Below are positions 17,985-27,072 of a stretch of 64,000 nucleotides of DNA, in pieces. Source of the DNA: CAZJLP01 sp964546955 (GTDB lineage Bacteria > Verrucomicrobiota > Verrucomicrobiia > Opitutales > Opitutaceae); NCBI GenBank assembly GCA_964546955.1, contig CAZJLP010000007.1, forward strand, positions 59,666 through 123,665, in the 5' to 3' direction. Both the position numbers and the translations under genes were made by a program. How positions within the stretch are numbered: position 1 is the first letter of the stretch; the number at the start of each line of letters is the position of its first letter. The notes beneath the pieces were generated by a model. It did not search any database. It worked only from the letters and a program-made list of their open reading frames with translations, and was not told the DNA's origin.

Positions 17985-19754
17985 TTACAACCGCGGCTTC
18001 GGCGGCATCATGGGCGAAGCAAATGCGGGCGCACCCTTCGCCTTGACCTTGCGGCTATAAACGCGGTCCCCGCAGGTCGCGTACACCGTGCTGAAATCCG
18101 GCCCGCCGAACGTGAGGTTCGACAGTCGACGGTTGGGTGTGGGGAAAATGCAATTCGGGCGGCCCGGCTGATCGCAGACCTGCAATCCCAGGTTTGTCGC
18201 CACCCAAAGGCGGCCTTCGGTATCCACCTTCATACCGTCTGCGGAGCTTTGATCGAGATGGTCTGCCTGGTGCAGCCAGAAATAACGCTGTTTATGCGTC
18301 AGGGTTCCATCCGCGAGAATCTGATAACTGTACACCCAGTGCGACCTCCAATCGGCTACCAGCAGCAGCGATTGATCGGCCGAGAGAGCGACTCCGTTCG
18401 CGTATTTGAGGCCAGTATCGACCGTGACCTTTTCCCCGTTCGGCCGGACGAGCCAGACCTTGCTGGGTTCATTGCTCAGCGAAGCGGGTGGTTCGGTGAC
18501 GTAAATGTTTCCGCTGTGGGCAACCACGAGGTCGTTTCCAGTAATGTTATCCGCCAAAACGGTCATCCTCCCCTCAGTATCGTACGCCACGATGGTCTTC
18601 TCTCCCGTCGCCACGATGAGCCGACCGTCCGGACTGAAAGCCTGACCATTGCCTTTGCGCGAGTTCTCGATGAAGACCTGCGGCTTCCCATGGGCGTCGA
18701 TCTTGTACGTCTTCGCGTTCCGCACGTCGTTGAAGAACACCTCGCCCTTCGCGTTGACGGTCGGACCCTCGACAAAGCCATAACCCTCGCCCACCAACTG
18801 CCAGTCTTCGCCGGGGATCAAAATCGCCTGCATCATCGCGTTTTTGTTAACGCCTCGTTTCACCGGTTCCGGCCAGCCCCGCCATAACCAGCGCATTGCA
18901 TCCGGAAAGACCGCGGTCCCGTGCTTGTGCGAATGGCCACCATCACCCCAGGCGTGTTCGACTTCATAGCCGGCGAAGGCCAGAGCGCGCTCCAGCATCT
19001 GATTGGCCATCCACCAATCGCCGCCATAGTGATTGTTGTCGTTGGATCCGTCCTGAAGGAAAACCCGAATGGGTTTGGGCTCGGTCTTTCGCACAAGACT
19101 CGAGTAGCGGCCGCCGCCGCGCAAATCGACATAGGTGCCGATCGCGCTGAAAACGCGGCTGAACGCCTCCGGCCGCTCCCAAGCGGCGGTGAAGGCGGCA
19201 ATCGCTCCGCTGCTGGCGCCGCCGATCGCGCGATCCGCCCCACGCGTCGAAAGCTTGATCGCCCGGCCGTCCGACGTTTTCCGCGTCTCAACGTCAGGCA
19301 GGAGCTCCTCCAGGAGAAACCGGACATAGTTGTCGCCCAACCCGTCGTATTCGAAACTCCGGTTATAGCGATCCTGGGCCGCCTGCGGATTCGGCGCCGG
19401 CACGCGGCCATGCATCACGAAGACGCCGATGGTCACCGGCATTTCCTGCTTGTGAATCAAATTGTCGAAAACAACGGGCGCTTCGAAGCGCACTCCGTCC
19501 TGCCCCACGTAAACGCAAGCCGCGCGTTCGCCCGTGTATTGTTTTGGCACGTACACCACGACCTCGCGCACCGTCCCGGGAAATATCTTCGACTGGTCGA
19601 ACGAGTACTTGATCAGCTCGCCCTTCGGGACATCCGGCTGAACCTGCGAGTCGGCCGTAAGCGGATAGTCATCCGCGGCAAACAATGAAGCCGCGGTCAG
19701 GGCGGCAAGCAGCAAAGTGCGCTTGAGGCGGTGTTGGTAAAAGGGGTATTTCAT
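17985..19754 (-). CDS. Secreted esterase (enterochelin-esterase-like) fused to SMP-30/gluconolactonase domain
   Basis: The protein has 589 residues with a signal peptide (RTLLLAALTAASLFAA). Residues about 45-300 form an alpha/beta-hydrolase of the enterochelin esterase/YbbA type: REVVVYVPKQYTGERAACVYVGQDG, the nucleophile elbow GGASSGAIAAF (S181) and the late His segment WGDGGHSHKHGTAVFPDAMRWLW. From about residue 315 a beta-propeller begins: GYGFVEGPTVNAKGEVFFND, NGVALSADQSLLLVADW, SADGMKVDTEGRLWVATNLG and LTFGGPDFSTVYATCGD, typical of SMP-30/gluconolactonases. Both activities on one chain suggest ester removal plus lactone opening on sugar-acid material outside the cytoplasm. It lies between a TonB receptor and GH28 on the same strand. 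Confidence 0.83.
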   Translation of the reverse strand: MKYPFYQHRLKRTLLLAALTAASLFAADDYPLTADSQVQPDVPKGELIKYSFDQSKIFPGTVREVVVYVPKQYTGERAACVYVGQDGVRFEAPVVFDNLIHKQEMPVTIGVFVMHGRVPAPNPQAAQDRYNRSFEYDGLGDNYVRFLLEELLPDVETRKTSDGRAIKLSTRGADRAIGGASSGAIAAFTAAWERPEAFSRVFSAIGTYVDLRGGGRYSSLVRKTEPKPIRVFLQDGSNDNNHYGGDWWMANQMLERALAFAGYEVEHAWGDGGHSHKHGTAVFPDAMRWLWRGWPEPVKRGVNKNAMMQAILIPGEDWQLVGEGYGFVEGPTVNAKGEVFFNDVRNAKTYKIDAHGKPQVFIENSRKGNGQAFSPDGRLIVATGEKTIVAYDTEGRMTVLADNITGNDLVVAHSGNIYVTEPPASLSNEPSKVWLVRPNGEKVTVDTGLKYANGVALSADQSLLLVADWRSHWVYSYQILADGTLTHKQRYFWLHQADHLDQSSADGMKVDTEGRLWVATNLGLQVCDQPGRPNCIFPTPNRRLSNLTFGGPDFSTVYATCGDRVYSRKVKAKGAPAFASPMMPPKPRL

Positions 19755-19932
19755 GATCGTTCTCGCTTTCGTGCTTGTTCACGGATCAGAGCTTCGGACA
19801 TTGAACCACAAATTTCACCAATTGGCACTAATCCGGAGAATAATGAAAGCGCCGACACCCTGCGGCCCTTGCACGGACACATTGACATCCTACGGTCGAC
19901 GATTCCACGTCCGGCAGTGGGGAGATTGAAGT

Positions 19933-21564
19933 TCACTTTTCACGCAGGGCCGCGGGCCCCGCGCCGGCGCCAAACTCGACCGACTTTGCTGCGTCGGGCA
20001 CGCCCGCCACGGAAATGCCAGAGCTCTCGCTGCCCTCGACACGCAAAAAGGGAATGACGTCTCCCGCCACGGTGAACTTCGCGAAGGACACGTCCTTTGT
20101 CTGCTCGAGGCGGACCAGGCTTTCGCCTCCGGCTTTAGCGGTCGTCTTCCAGCCCGCGAACTCCGCTTGCTCGACATCGATACAAACGAGCGCCGGCCGC
20201 AGATCGGCCGAAGCGAGCTTCAGCGTAAAGTCGGAAACATGAAGACCTTTGACGTGCCGGGCGTAGATTCCATGTGCAGGCAGGCGGGGACCGAAGCGAT
20301 TGATCTCGGGATAGGAATCGATGTTCTCTTCCATCACTTGACGGCCGTGCTCGCGCTGGCCTCCGCCCGCGAGTTCGATCGAGATATTTTGCAAGCGCAG
20401 GTTTTCGATGCGGTGTCCGGGGATCCCGGTGATAAATACGCCCGACGGAGGCATCAATCCGACGGTGGGAGACGCCTTCGCCTTCACGTTGCGAATCGTG
20501 ACGTTCTCGATTCCTCCCACCGGCTGTTTTTGATCTCCCTCCCGGAACGTCTTTAGTCGAGCGCCGAGTCGAATAAAAATCGGCATGGAAACATCGTCCA
20601 TCGTGAGATCGGAGATCGTTACGTTGCGGATGCGGCCGCCGTCCACCGAAAGCAGTTTGATGCCGCCGTTGCGGGTCTCCCGAATATCGCAGCGTGCGAT
20701 CGTGATGTCCTCGAAATTCGATCGGGATTCGGTTCCGAACTTGATCGCGCCGTGGTTGCTTTTCAGACGGCAGCCGCTGATGGAAATGCGCCGCGTGGGT
20801 TTTCCGCTCGTGGTCTTGAGGCAAATCGAGTCATCGCCGGTATCGATGTCGCACGCTGTGATCGCGACGCGTTCGCACGAATCGAGATCGATGCCATCGT
20901 TGTTCGACACGCCGCGGCTTTCGATCTTAACTTGGTCGATCGTCACGTCGGAGCTCTGGAAGAAATTCGCCGTCCACGCAGCCGAGCTTTTCAACTGCAC
21001 GCCGCGCACCGTCACATTCCGGCAGCGGACAAAGCGGACCAGCAGGGGCCGTTTGAACCGTTCGTTGCGAGGCAAGGTCTCCAGTAATTGTTTGCCCCTC
21101 CCATCGATCACTCCCTCGCCCTCAAGCGCGACGTTTTCCGCGTCAACCGCCGCGACCATCGCGTAGCCGAGTTCCGCTCCCGTTCCGTCGCGAAATACAT
21201 CGACGTTGCGATAATCTGCGATTGTCACGCTGCCGAGCAGCGTGGCGCCTTTCGCCAAATGGAGGCGCACGCCGCCCTTGATCAGAACCGTGCCGGTCAG
21301 GTAAGTGCCGGCAGGGACCGTCACACGCCCTCCTCCGCGCTCGGCGCAGGTATCGATGGCACGCTGCAAGGCCGCGGTATCAAGCGCGCTGCCATCGCCG
21401 ATCGCACCGTGGTCTCGCACGTTGACATCGAGCACGGCAGGCGAGGCCTGAGCGCCCGCCTGGGGTGCGCAGCACAAACTCGCGGCGGCGAGGGCGCACC
21501 CGATCAAAAAAGAAAAATAGCCTGACGGCGTCCGGCGCAGGGCAGGCTTAGGCGGAAAGGGCAT
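19933..21564 (-). CDS. GH28 polygalacturonase-type glycoside hydrolase
   Basis: The protein has 543 residues with a signal peptide (residues about 14-39, FSFLIGCALAAASLCCAPQA). The N-terminus of the parallel beta-helix (VLDVNVRDHGAIGDGSALDT) is typical of pectate-lyase-superfold enzymes. The GH28 catalytic motifs are present: SNNDGIDLDSC (N222, D223), DIDTGDDSICLKT (D244, D245), SNHGAIKFGTES (H271) and TRNGGIKLLS. It should hydrolyse galacturonan or rhamnogalacturonan linkages in the periplasm or outside. About 100 extra C-terminal residues continue as beta-rich sequence. It precedes the esterase-SMP-30 gene on the same strand, and the FucP-type transporter lies upstream of it beyond a terminator. 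Confidence 0.9.
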   Translation of the reverse strand: MPFPPKPALRRTPSGYFSFLIGCALAAASLCCAPQAGAQASPAVLDVNVRDHGAIGDGSALDTAALQRAIDTCAERGGGRVTVPAGTYLTGTVLIKGGVRLHLAKGATLLGSVTIADYRNVDVFRDGTGAELGYAMVAAVDAENVALEGEGVIDGRGKQLLETLPRNERFKRPLLVRFVRCRNVTVRGVQLKSSAAWTANFFQSSDVTIDQVKIESRGVSNNDGIDLDSCERVAITACDIDTGDDSICLKTTSGKPTRRISISGCRLKSNHGAIKFGTESRSNFEDITIARCDIRETRNGGIKLLSVDGGRIRNVTISDLTMDDVSMPIFIRLGARLKTFREGDQKQPVGGIENVTIRNVKAKASPTVGLMPPSGVFITGIPGHRIENLRLQNISIELAGGGQREHGRQVMEENIDSYPEINRFGPRLPAHGIYARHVKGLHVSDFTLKLASADLRPALVCIDVEQAEFAGWKTTAKAGGESLVRLEQTKDVSFAKFTVAGDVIPFLRVEGSESSGISVAGVPDAAKSVEFGAGAGPAALREK

Positions 21565-21650
21565 GGGGAAAGTGACGGACGGCCGTCCTTTAAGTCCTCC
21601 TCCACCCCCGCGACACCCGCAACGGTATTCCGGTCATCATTTCGGGGGAT

Positions 21651-21679
21651 AAAAAAGCCGGGGCCGCGGGGCCCCGGCT
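21651..21679 (-). terminator. Rho-independent terminator after the FucP-type transporter
   Basis: On the minus strand AGCCGGGGCC pairs with GGCCCCGGCT across a 4-base loop, followed by a T-run, starting 16 bases after the transporter stop. It should separate the transporter transcript from GH28. Confidence 0.9.
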
Positions 21680-21695
21680 GGGAAGAGGTTCGATC

Positions 21696-23270
21696 TCAGT
21701 GCCCGGCGCCCGCCTTGACACCCACCACGCCTTCGGAACGGCTCAGCTTGGACCAGCCGAAACCATAGAGCGCGATCAGGAGGAAGCAGCCCATCGGCAT
21801 AAGGAAGCTGATCGACATGTCGTGCAGGTCGCCCAGCCGGCCCATGAGCTTCGGCATCAGAGCACCGCCCGTGATGGACATGACAATGAACGCCGAGGCC
21901 TTCTTCTTAGAGTCCGGCCCGAGCCCGTGGATGCCGAGCGAGAAGATGGTCGGGAACATCACCGACATGAAGAAGAAGGAGCCGAACACCGCCGCCACGG
22001 AAAGAGTTGGGATCTTCAGCACGACGAGGAGGCACAAAACGAGGTTGATCAGGGAATATGTTCCCAGAACCCGGTGCGCGGATGCCTTTGCCAGAATAGC
22101 CGCACCAATCACGCGGCCGATAAAAAACAGGAAGAAACCCGCGCTCAGCAGCCGGCTCGCGCCTTGGTCTGACATCCGCCAAACACCCGCCTTTTCTTCA
22201 TAGCCACCCTGCACGAGCCAATTCACCAAACCGCTGTTCCGAATGCCCTCGGTCGCGGTGGGTATTTCAGTGATGTAGTTGATGAAAAAACTGAAGATGC
22301 CGGCCTGCGCGGCCACGTAAGCGAACTGCGCAATCGTGGCGCCCGAAAAATGCGGGTGCGCCCAGATGCTGTGCGTTGTGAGCCGCTGTGAATAATTCCA
22401 CAAGTAAACCGCGGCGACCGCCAGAGGCACCAGGAAGATCCAGCCCGCCACTTGCTTTTCCATAACGTAGACCAAAATTGCATAAACGGAGAATACGAGG
22501 ACTCCGGCGCCGGCCAGCATGAGTGCGAATGAGAGACCTTTGTGGGCGGCCGGCTGCTGGGCCGCCGGTCCGGCTTCATCCGTGTGATACTCGTCGGCGA
22601 CTTTGATCTCAGGCAAATTCGACCGCCAGAACAGGACGGCCAATACGAGAACGAAAATGGCGGTGACGAGATAGGGAATATAAAGCGTCTTGGCCGCCGC
22701 TTCGGCGCCGCCCGTGGTCGCATAAAAGAAATGCGACGCGATGATCGGACCGGAGATCCAGCCCAGACCGTTAAAACACTGCGCGAGATTGATGCGGAAC
22801 GTGGCGCTCTCTTTCGGCCCGAGGATGGTGGTATAGGGATTCGCCACGGTCTCCAACACCGTCAGACCCATCGCCACGAGGCACACGCCGAGAAGGAAGC
22901 CCCAGAACTGTGCAATGTGCGTCGCCGGCACGAACCAGAAGCCGCCGAGCGAGACCAACATCAGTCCAAAAATGATGCCTCCTTTGTACCCAATTTTTCG
23001 GGTGATCAAACCGGCCGGCAGGGCCATGAGCGTATAACCGAAATAGTGCGCGAATTGCACCCAGGCCGACTGCGCCTTGGTCAGGCTCAATAGGTTTTGG
23101 AAATGCTTGTCCATCGTGTCGATCATGCTGTTGAGCACGGCCCAGAGCATGAAGAGCGTCGCAACGAGGAAGAACGTGAACGTCAAATTTCGACCGTCAG
23201 GACCGGTGAATACGCCTCTCTTCGCGGGTGTGATGGAACTCGGGGAAGACGGTTGGGCTGATGGGTTCAT
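21696..23270 (-). CDS. MFS sugar transporter, FucP/GluP-like
   Basis: The protein has 524 residues and about twelve membrane helices. FFLVATLFMLWAVLNSMIDTM, HFQNLLSLTKAQSAWVQFAHYFGYTLMALPAGLITRKIGYKGG and FNGLGWISGPIIASHFFYAT match the L-fucose:H+ symporter subgroup. Near the end FSLGIHGLGPDSKKKASAFIVMSITGGALMPKLMG fits the same group. A central insertion (about residues 225-280) with extra hydrophobic segments makes it longer than the usual 430 residues. It probably imports a monosaccharide or uronate released by the neighbouring hydrolases. It is transcribed divergently from the SDR-GH88 operon, and its own terminator follows. Confidence 0.88.
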   Translation of the reverse strand: MNPSAQPSSPSSITPAKRGVFTGPDGRNLTFTFFLVATLFMLWAVLNSMIDTMDKHFQNLLSLTKAQSAWVQFAHYFGYTLMALPAGLITRKIGYKGGIIFGLMLVSLGGFWFVPATHIAQFWGFLLGVCLVAMGLTVLETVANPYTTILGPKESATFRINLAQCFNGLGWISGPIIASHFFYATTGGAEAAAKTLYIPYLVTAIFVLVLAVLFWRSNLPEIKVADEYHTDEAGPAAQQPAAHKGLSFALMLAGAGVLVFSVYAILVYVMEKQVAGWIFLVPLAVAAVYLWNYSQRLTTHSIWAHPHFSGATIAQFAYVAAQAGIFSFFINYITEIPTATEGIRNSGLVNWLVQGGYEEKAGVWRMSDQGASRLLSAGFFLFFIGRVIGAAILAKASAHRVLGTYSLINLVLCLLVVLKIPTLSVAAVFGSFFFMSVMFPTIFSLGIHGLGPDSKKKASAFIVMSITGGALMPKLMGRLGDLHDMSISFLMPMGCFLLIALYGFGWSKLSRSEGVVGVKAGAGH

Positions 23271-23609
23271 ATGTTGCGAGCAGTGCCGAATGCCGGGCTA
23301 TGAATCGCGCGCCGATCGCTGGCAAGGGGCACAGCGCATCGACATGCTATCCAAGACGATGATGTAGGGTTGTGGTTGAAGGGTCGCAGAGACCTAACAG
23401 AAGCGGTGTAGAAAACGCGACTGTTCGATCTCCGCCAAGTCCAAAAAGGTCGGTCTGGTAACGACAAACTGGTGACAACCGCGGCGTGTGTCGCCAGCAA
23501 TATGCCTTTACTTCGCGGGTAACACCGAGCTTGCACCGTCGCCCCGCGAATTCTCTGCTACGTCATTCAAGACGCCGCACGCGACCTCAACCCTTTCACA
23601 AGAGCCGCC
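23271..23609. promoter_or_regulatory. Divergent intergenic region with a direct repeat
   Basis: This 339-base gap must carry promoters for the transporter (minus) and the SDR operon (plus). A direct repeat at 23454-23480 (CTGGTAACGACAA, then CTGGTGACAACC) has the size of a regulator site, but no regulator gene is nearby. No gene is seen. Confidence 0.35.
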
Positions 23610-24413
23610 ATGCAAACCATCTCCGTGGGTCCCCCCGCCGTGCTCGTGACCGGTGCCAGCCGCGGTCTGGGCCGCGGCATCGCGCTACAGCTGGCCGAAC
23701 AGGGTTATTCGGTCGCGATCAATTTTGCGAGTAATCGCGGGGCTGCGGATGACACCGCTGCGCTCTGCCGCGAGAAGGCAAAGTCCAAGGACCAGGCTTT
23801 CCCGGCGATCCAAGGCGACATCAGCTCGGCCGCGGATCGCGATCGCATTGTCAAAGAAACGCTTTCTGCACTTGGACGGATCGACGCTCTGGTCAACAAT
23901 GCCGGGATCGCGCCGAAGGTCCGGGCCGACCTGACCGAAACCTCAGTGGAATCTTTCGATGCACTGCTGAGCACCAATCTCGCGGGCCCCCATTTTTTGA
24001 CCCAGACGGTGGCTCGGCATTGGATCGCGAGTCGCCCCCCCTGCGCCCTGCCGGGAGGCTTCAAAATCATCTTCGTCACCTCGATTTCGGCCGACACCGC
24101 CTCGATCAATCGCGGAGAATACTGCATTTCAAAGGCCGGTCTGGCCATGTCGGCTCAACTCTGGGCAACCCGGCTCGCGGCGGAAAACATTCAAGTGGTC
24201 GAACTCCGCCCCGGCATCATGGCCACCGACATGACCGCGGGGGTGAAAGAGAAATACGACAAGCTCCTCGCCGACGGATTGGTCCCGCAAAAACGCTGGG
24301 GCACGGCCGACGATGTCGGCCTCGCTGTGCGTGCCATCCTCACCGGCAGCTTCCCCTTCTCCACCGGCGCCGTCATCCCGATCGACGGCGGCTTTCACCT
24401 GCGGCGGCTGTGA
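23610..24413 (+). CDS. Short-chain dehydrogenase/reductase (3-ketoacyl-ACP reductase-like)
   Basis: The protein has 267 residues. The Rossmann motif VTGASRGLGRGIAL is at residues 13-26, NNAG in ALVNNAGIAP near residue 93, the catalytic Ser in FVTSISADTAS, and the Tyr-Lys pair in GEYCISKAG. The C-terminus GAVIPIDGGFHL is typical of SDRs. As first gene of an apparent operon with GH88, a TIM-barrel isomerase and possibly a Gfo/Idh enzyme, it probably oxidises or reduces a sugar or sugar acid rather than an acyl chain. The stop is 18 bases before the GH88 start. Confidence 0.9.
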   Translation: MQTISVGPPAVLVTGASRGLGRGIALQLAEQGYSVAINFASNRGAADDTAALCREKAKSKDQAFPAIQGDISSAADRDRIVKETLSALGRIDALVNNAGIAPKVRADLTETSVESFDALLSTNLAGPHFLTQTVARHWIASRPPCALPGGFKIIFVTSISADTASINRGEYCISKAGLAMSAQLWATRLAAENIQVVELRPGIMATDMTAGVKEKYDKLLADGLVPQKRWGTADDVGLAVRAILTGSFPFSTGAVIPIDGGFHLRRL

Positions 24414-24431
24414 TCTCCTTCCCTCTCCGAA

Positions 24432-25814
24432 ATGCTCAGTATCGACTCCACCCTCACTCCCAAATCCCTCCGCTCGGAGATCGAGCGGGTTTTCGACGCT
24501 TCGGCGGTCAAGATCCGCGCACTGCAGAAATCCTGGGACCCGACCAAGGGCACCCCGGTCTTCACGGTGGAGGGTCGGTACACCTCCCGGGGCTGGACCG
24601 AGTGGACCCAGGGCTTTCAATTCGGCTCCGCCGTGATGCAGTTCGCCGCAACCGGCGACGAAGCGATGCTCAAGATCGGGCGCGACGGCACGCTTCGCCA
24701 CATGGCCACGCACGTGAGCCATATCGGCGTCCACGATCACGGGTTCAACAACGTGTCCACGTACGGTCATCTGCTCCAACTGGCCAAAGCGGGCGCGTTT
24801 GAGGCGGACAAGGGCGAAATCGCTTTCTACGAGCTCGCGCTAAAGACCAGCGGGGCCGTGCAAGCGGCCCGCTGGACCGATTTGCCCGAGAACCAAGGCT
24901 ACATCTATTCCTTCAACGGACCTCACTCGCTCTTCGCCGACACCGTCCGCTCGCTGCGCGCATTGGCGCTCGGTCACCTGCTGGGGCACGTCCTCATGGG
25001 GGAACGCGACCGGAAGTTTTCTCTACTACACCGACTGGTTCGGCATGCGGAGACCACGGCGCAGTACAACGTCTACTTCGGCCGAGGACGCGACGCATAC
25101 GACCTTCGCGGCCGCGTCGCCCACGAATCCATCTTCAATCTCAACGACGGCTCCTACCGTTGCCCCAGCACGCAACAGGGCTATTCGCCCTTCTCCACCT
25201 GGACTCGCGGCCTGGCCTGGATCCTTTTGGGCTACGCGGAGGAACTTCCTTTCCTCGAGCGATGCCCCGCGAACGAGTTTCCTGCGGGGGCCGACAAAAA
25301 AGCGGTGCTTGCGCGCTTCGTCGAAACCGCCCGTGCGACGGCGGACTTTTACCTAGAGAACACGCCGGTTGACGGTGTGCCGTACTGGGACACCGGCGCG
25401 CCTGGACTGGCCAAGCTCGGCGACTATCTCGACCGTCCGGCAGACCCGTTCAACGACCACGAGCCAGTCGACAGCTCGGCCGCGGCGATCGCCGCCCAAG
25501 GCCTGCTGCGCCTCGGATCCTACCTCCAAGACCATGGCCAGCGCTCTGCCGGAGCGCGGTACTTCGCGGCCGGCCTTACCGTGGCCAAGACGCTTTTTAG
25601 CGAACCCTACCTGTCCCCCTCGTCCAAACATCAGGGACTTCTGCTTCATGCGGTGTACCATCGGCCCAACGGTTGGGACCACGTGCCGGCCGGACACAAG
25701 GTGCCCTGCGGCGAATCGTGTCTTTGGGGCGATTATCATTTGAGGGAACTCGCGTTTCTCCTGCGGGGACTCAGCCAGAACAAGCGCGCCTACACGTTTT
25801 TTGGCCCCGCGTGA
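24432..25814 (+). CDS. GH88 unsaturated glucuronyl hydrolase
   Basis: The protein has 460 residues without a clear signal peptide, so it is probably cytoplasmic. Family features are HDHGFNNVST (D102, matching the first catalytic Asp), FNGPHSLFADTVRSL (D170, the second) and STWTRGLAWILLGYAEE. YWDTGAP and DHEPVDSSAAAIAAQGLLRL are also typical. GH88 enzymes hydrate the 4,5 double bond left by polysaccharide lyases on uronate-ended oligosaccharides. No lyase is encoded nearby, so the oligosaccharide probably comes from lyases elsewhere. The stop overlaps the next ATG by one base (TGATG), so translation of the two is likely coupled. Confidence 0.88.
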   Translation: MLSIDSTLTPKSLRSEIERVFDASAVKIRALQKSWDPTKGTPVFTVEGRYTSRGWTEWTQGFQFGSAVMQFAATGDEAMLKIGRDGTLRHMATHVSHIGVHDHGFNNVSTYGHLLQLAKAGAFEADKGEIAFYELALKTSGAVQAARWTDLPENQGYIYSFNGPHSLFADTVRSLRALALGHLLGHVLMGERDRKFSLLHRLVRHAETTAQYNVYFGRGRDAYDLRGRVAHESIFNLNDGSYRCPSTQQGYSPFSTWTRGLAWILLGYAEELPFLERCPANEFPAGADKKAVLARFVETARATADFYLENTPVDGVPYWDTGAPGLAKLGDYLDRPADPFNDHEPVDSSAAAIAAQGLLRLGSYLQDHGQRSAGARYFAAGLTVAKTLFSEPYLSPSSKHQGLLLHAVYHRPNGWDHVPAGHKVPCGESCLWGDYHLRELAFLLRGLSQNKRAYTFFGPA

Positions 25815-26653
25815 TGCTCCCCACGATTTCCGCCCCCGCCGACCTCTCGCGATTGTGTATTCACACAATCACGACCCGACCCTGGACGCTCGAACAATCG
25901 ATCGAACGCTACTCCACGGCCGGCGTGAAAGGCATCACGGTTTGGCGCCAGGCGCTCGATGGCCGCGAACCTGCCGCCGCTGGCAAGATGATCCGCGACG
26001 CCGGCTTGTCCGTCGTGTCGCTTTGCCGTGGCGGATTTTTTCCGGCCCTTGACGCGCCGGGCCGGACGGCCGCGATCGACGCGAATCGGCGTTGCATCGA
26101 CGAAGCCGCCGGCCTGGGTGCGCCGATGATCGTGCTCGTCTGCGGCGCCGTCCCCGGCCAGCCGCTCGTCGAGTCGCGCAAGCAGATCGCCGAGGGCATC
26201 GCCGCCATCCTGCCCCATGCCGCCGCGGCCAAAGTAAAACTCGCGATCGAGCCGTTGCACCCGCTCTATGCCGACGACCGGTCGGCGAGCAATACGATCG
26301 CACAAGCGCGCACGATTCAGCGGCAATTGGAATCTCCCTGGCTTGGGATCGCGGTCGACGTTTACCACGTCTGGTGGGACGACGATCTGGAGAATCAAAT
26401 CGCCGCCTGCGGCCAGGAGAAATCGCTTTTCGCCTTTCATGTCTGCGATTGGAAGACGCCGACCACCCACTTGCTGAACGATCGCGGCCTGATGGGAGAA
26501 GGGTGCATTCCCATTCGCCAAATCCGCGGATGGGTCGAAGCGGCCGGCTTCAGCGGTTTCAACGAAGTGGAAATCTTTTCGGATGCCTACTGGGCCTCGG
26601 ACCAGAATGCGTTTTTGGAGAAAATAAAGACGGCGTACTTGCAGCACGTCTGA
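25814..26653 (+). CDS. Sugar phosphate isomerase/epimerase family TIM-barrel protein
   Basis: The protein has 279 residues. The xylose-isomerase-like barrel is shown by LSRLCIHTITTRPWTLEQSI, GVKGITVWRQAL, KLAIEPLHPLYADDRS (metal-binding Glu and His), GIAVDVYHVWWDDD and FAFHVCDW, and by FNEVEIFSD carrying the final Glu. Family members isomerise or epimerise keto sugars and sugar acids. It starts within the stop of the GH88 gene, so it belongs to that operon. The next gene is 419 bases away beyond a palindromic repeat. Confidence 0.87.
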   Translation: MLPTISAPADLSRLCIHTITTRPWTLEQSIERYSTAGVKGITVWRQALDGREPAAAGKMIRDAGLSVVSLCRGGFFPALDAPGRTAAIDANRRCIDEAAGLGAPMIVLVCGAVPGQPLVESRKQIAEGIAAILPHAAAAKVKLAIEPLHPLYADDRSASNTIAQARTIQRQLESPWLGIAVDVYHVWWDDDLENQIAACGQEKSLFAFHVCDWKTPTTHLLNDRGLMGEGCIPIRQIRGWVEAAGFSGFNEVEIFSDAYWASDQNAFLEKIKTAYLQHV

Positions 26654-26806
26654 GGCTGGGACAACCGGTGGGCAGCGTAAGTCCCCCGGAAGGGGGCTCG
26701 TCCCGATACAGGGGCGGCGGGTGTCGACGCCCGGTTTTGCGCGCGGGATCGCAGTGGGAGTGGTCAGGAGGTGGAACGCGATCTCCGGGGCCCGCTTGGT
26801 ATTCCG

Positions 26807-26937
26807 AATCGTTCTCATTCTCTTACTCCTACTCGTTCTCGCCCCCCAAGAACATAGCCCGAGATCGATTTCAAGTCGCTCACTTACGCACGACGCTGGG
26901 CTTGAGAAAGAGTAGGAGCAAGAGAAGGAGAACGATT
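26807..26937. repeat. Palindromic repeat element, copy 1
   Basis: The element lies in the 419-base gap between the isomerase and the Gfo/Idh gene. It begins AATCGTTCTC and ends GAGAACGATT, with arms of about 34 bases rich in TTCTC and GAGAA that pair imperfectly. The centre (CCAAGAACATAGCCCGAGAT onward, ending CTTACGCACGACGCTGGG) is almost the same as in the second copy at 28260 and in the same orientation. No gene was found in the rest of the gap. Confidence 0.9.
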
Positions 26938-27072
26938 GGCGCGCTGGCGGCGAACTACCGCCAGTGGAGGTCTCCGCTGGATCGGTCCCACCGGTACGCC
27001 AGAAACTTGCGCCAAATTCCCTTGCGCGCACGCACGCACCTTCTGAATGCTGTGCGTTTCCCCGCCCCCCGC

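Noticed and set aside
25790..27031. 413-residue minus-strand frame
   Set aside because: It is antisense to the isomerase gene and continues into the repeat; no family-like sequence.
26092..27072. In-frame upstream extension of the Gfo/Idh gene
   Set aside because: It lies in another frame over the isomerase gene and runs through the palindromic repeat; the protein fold begins at 27073.
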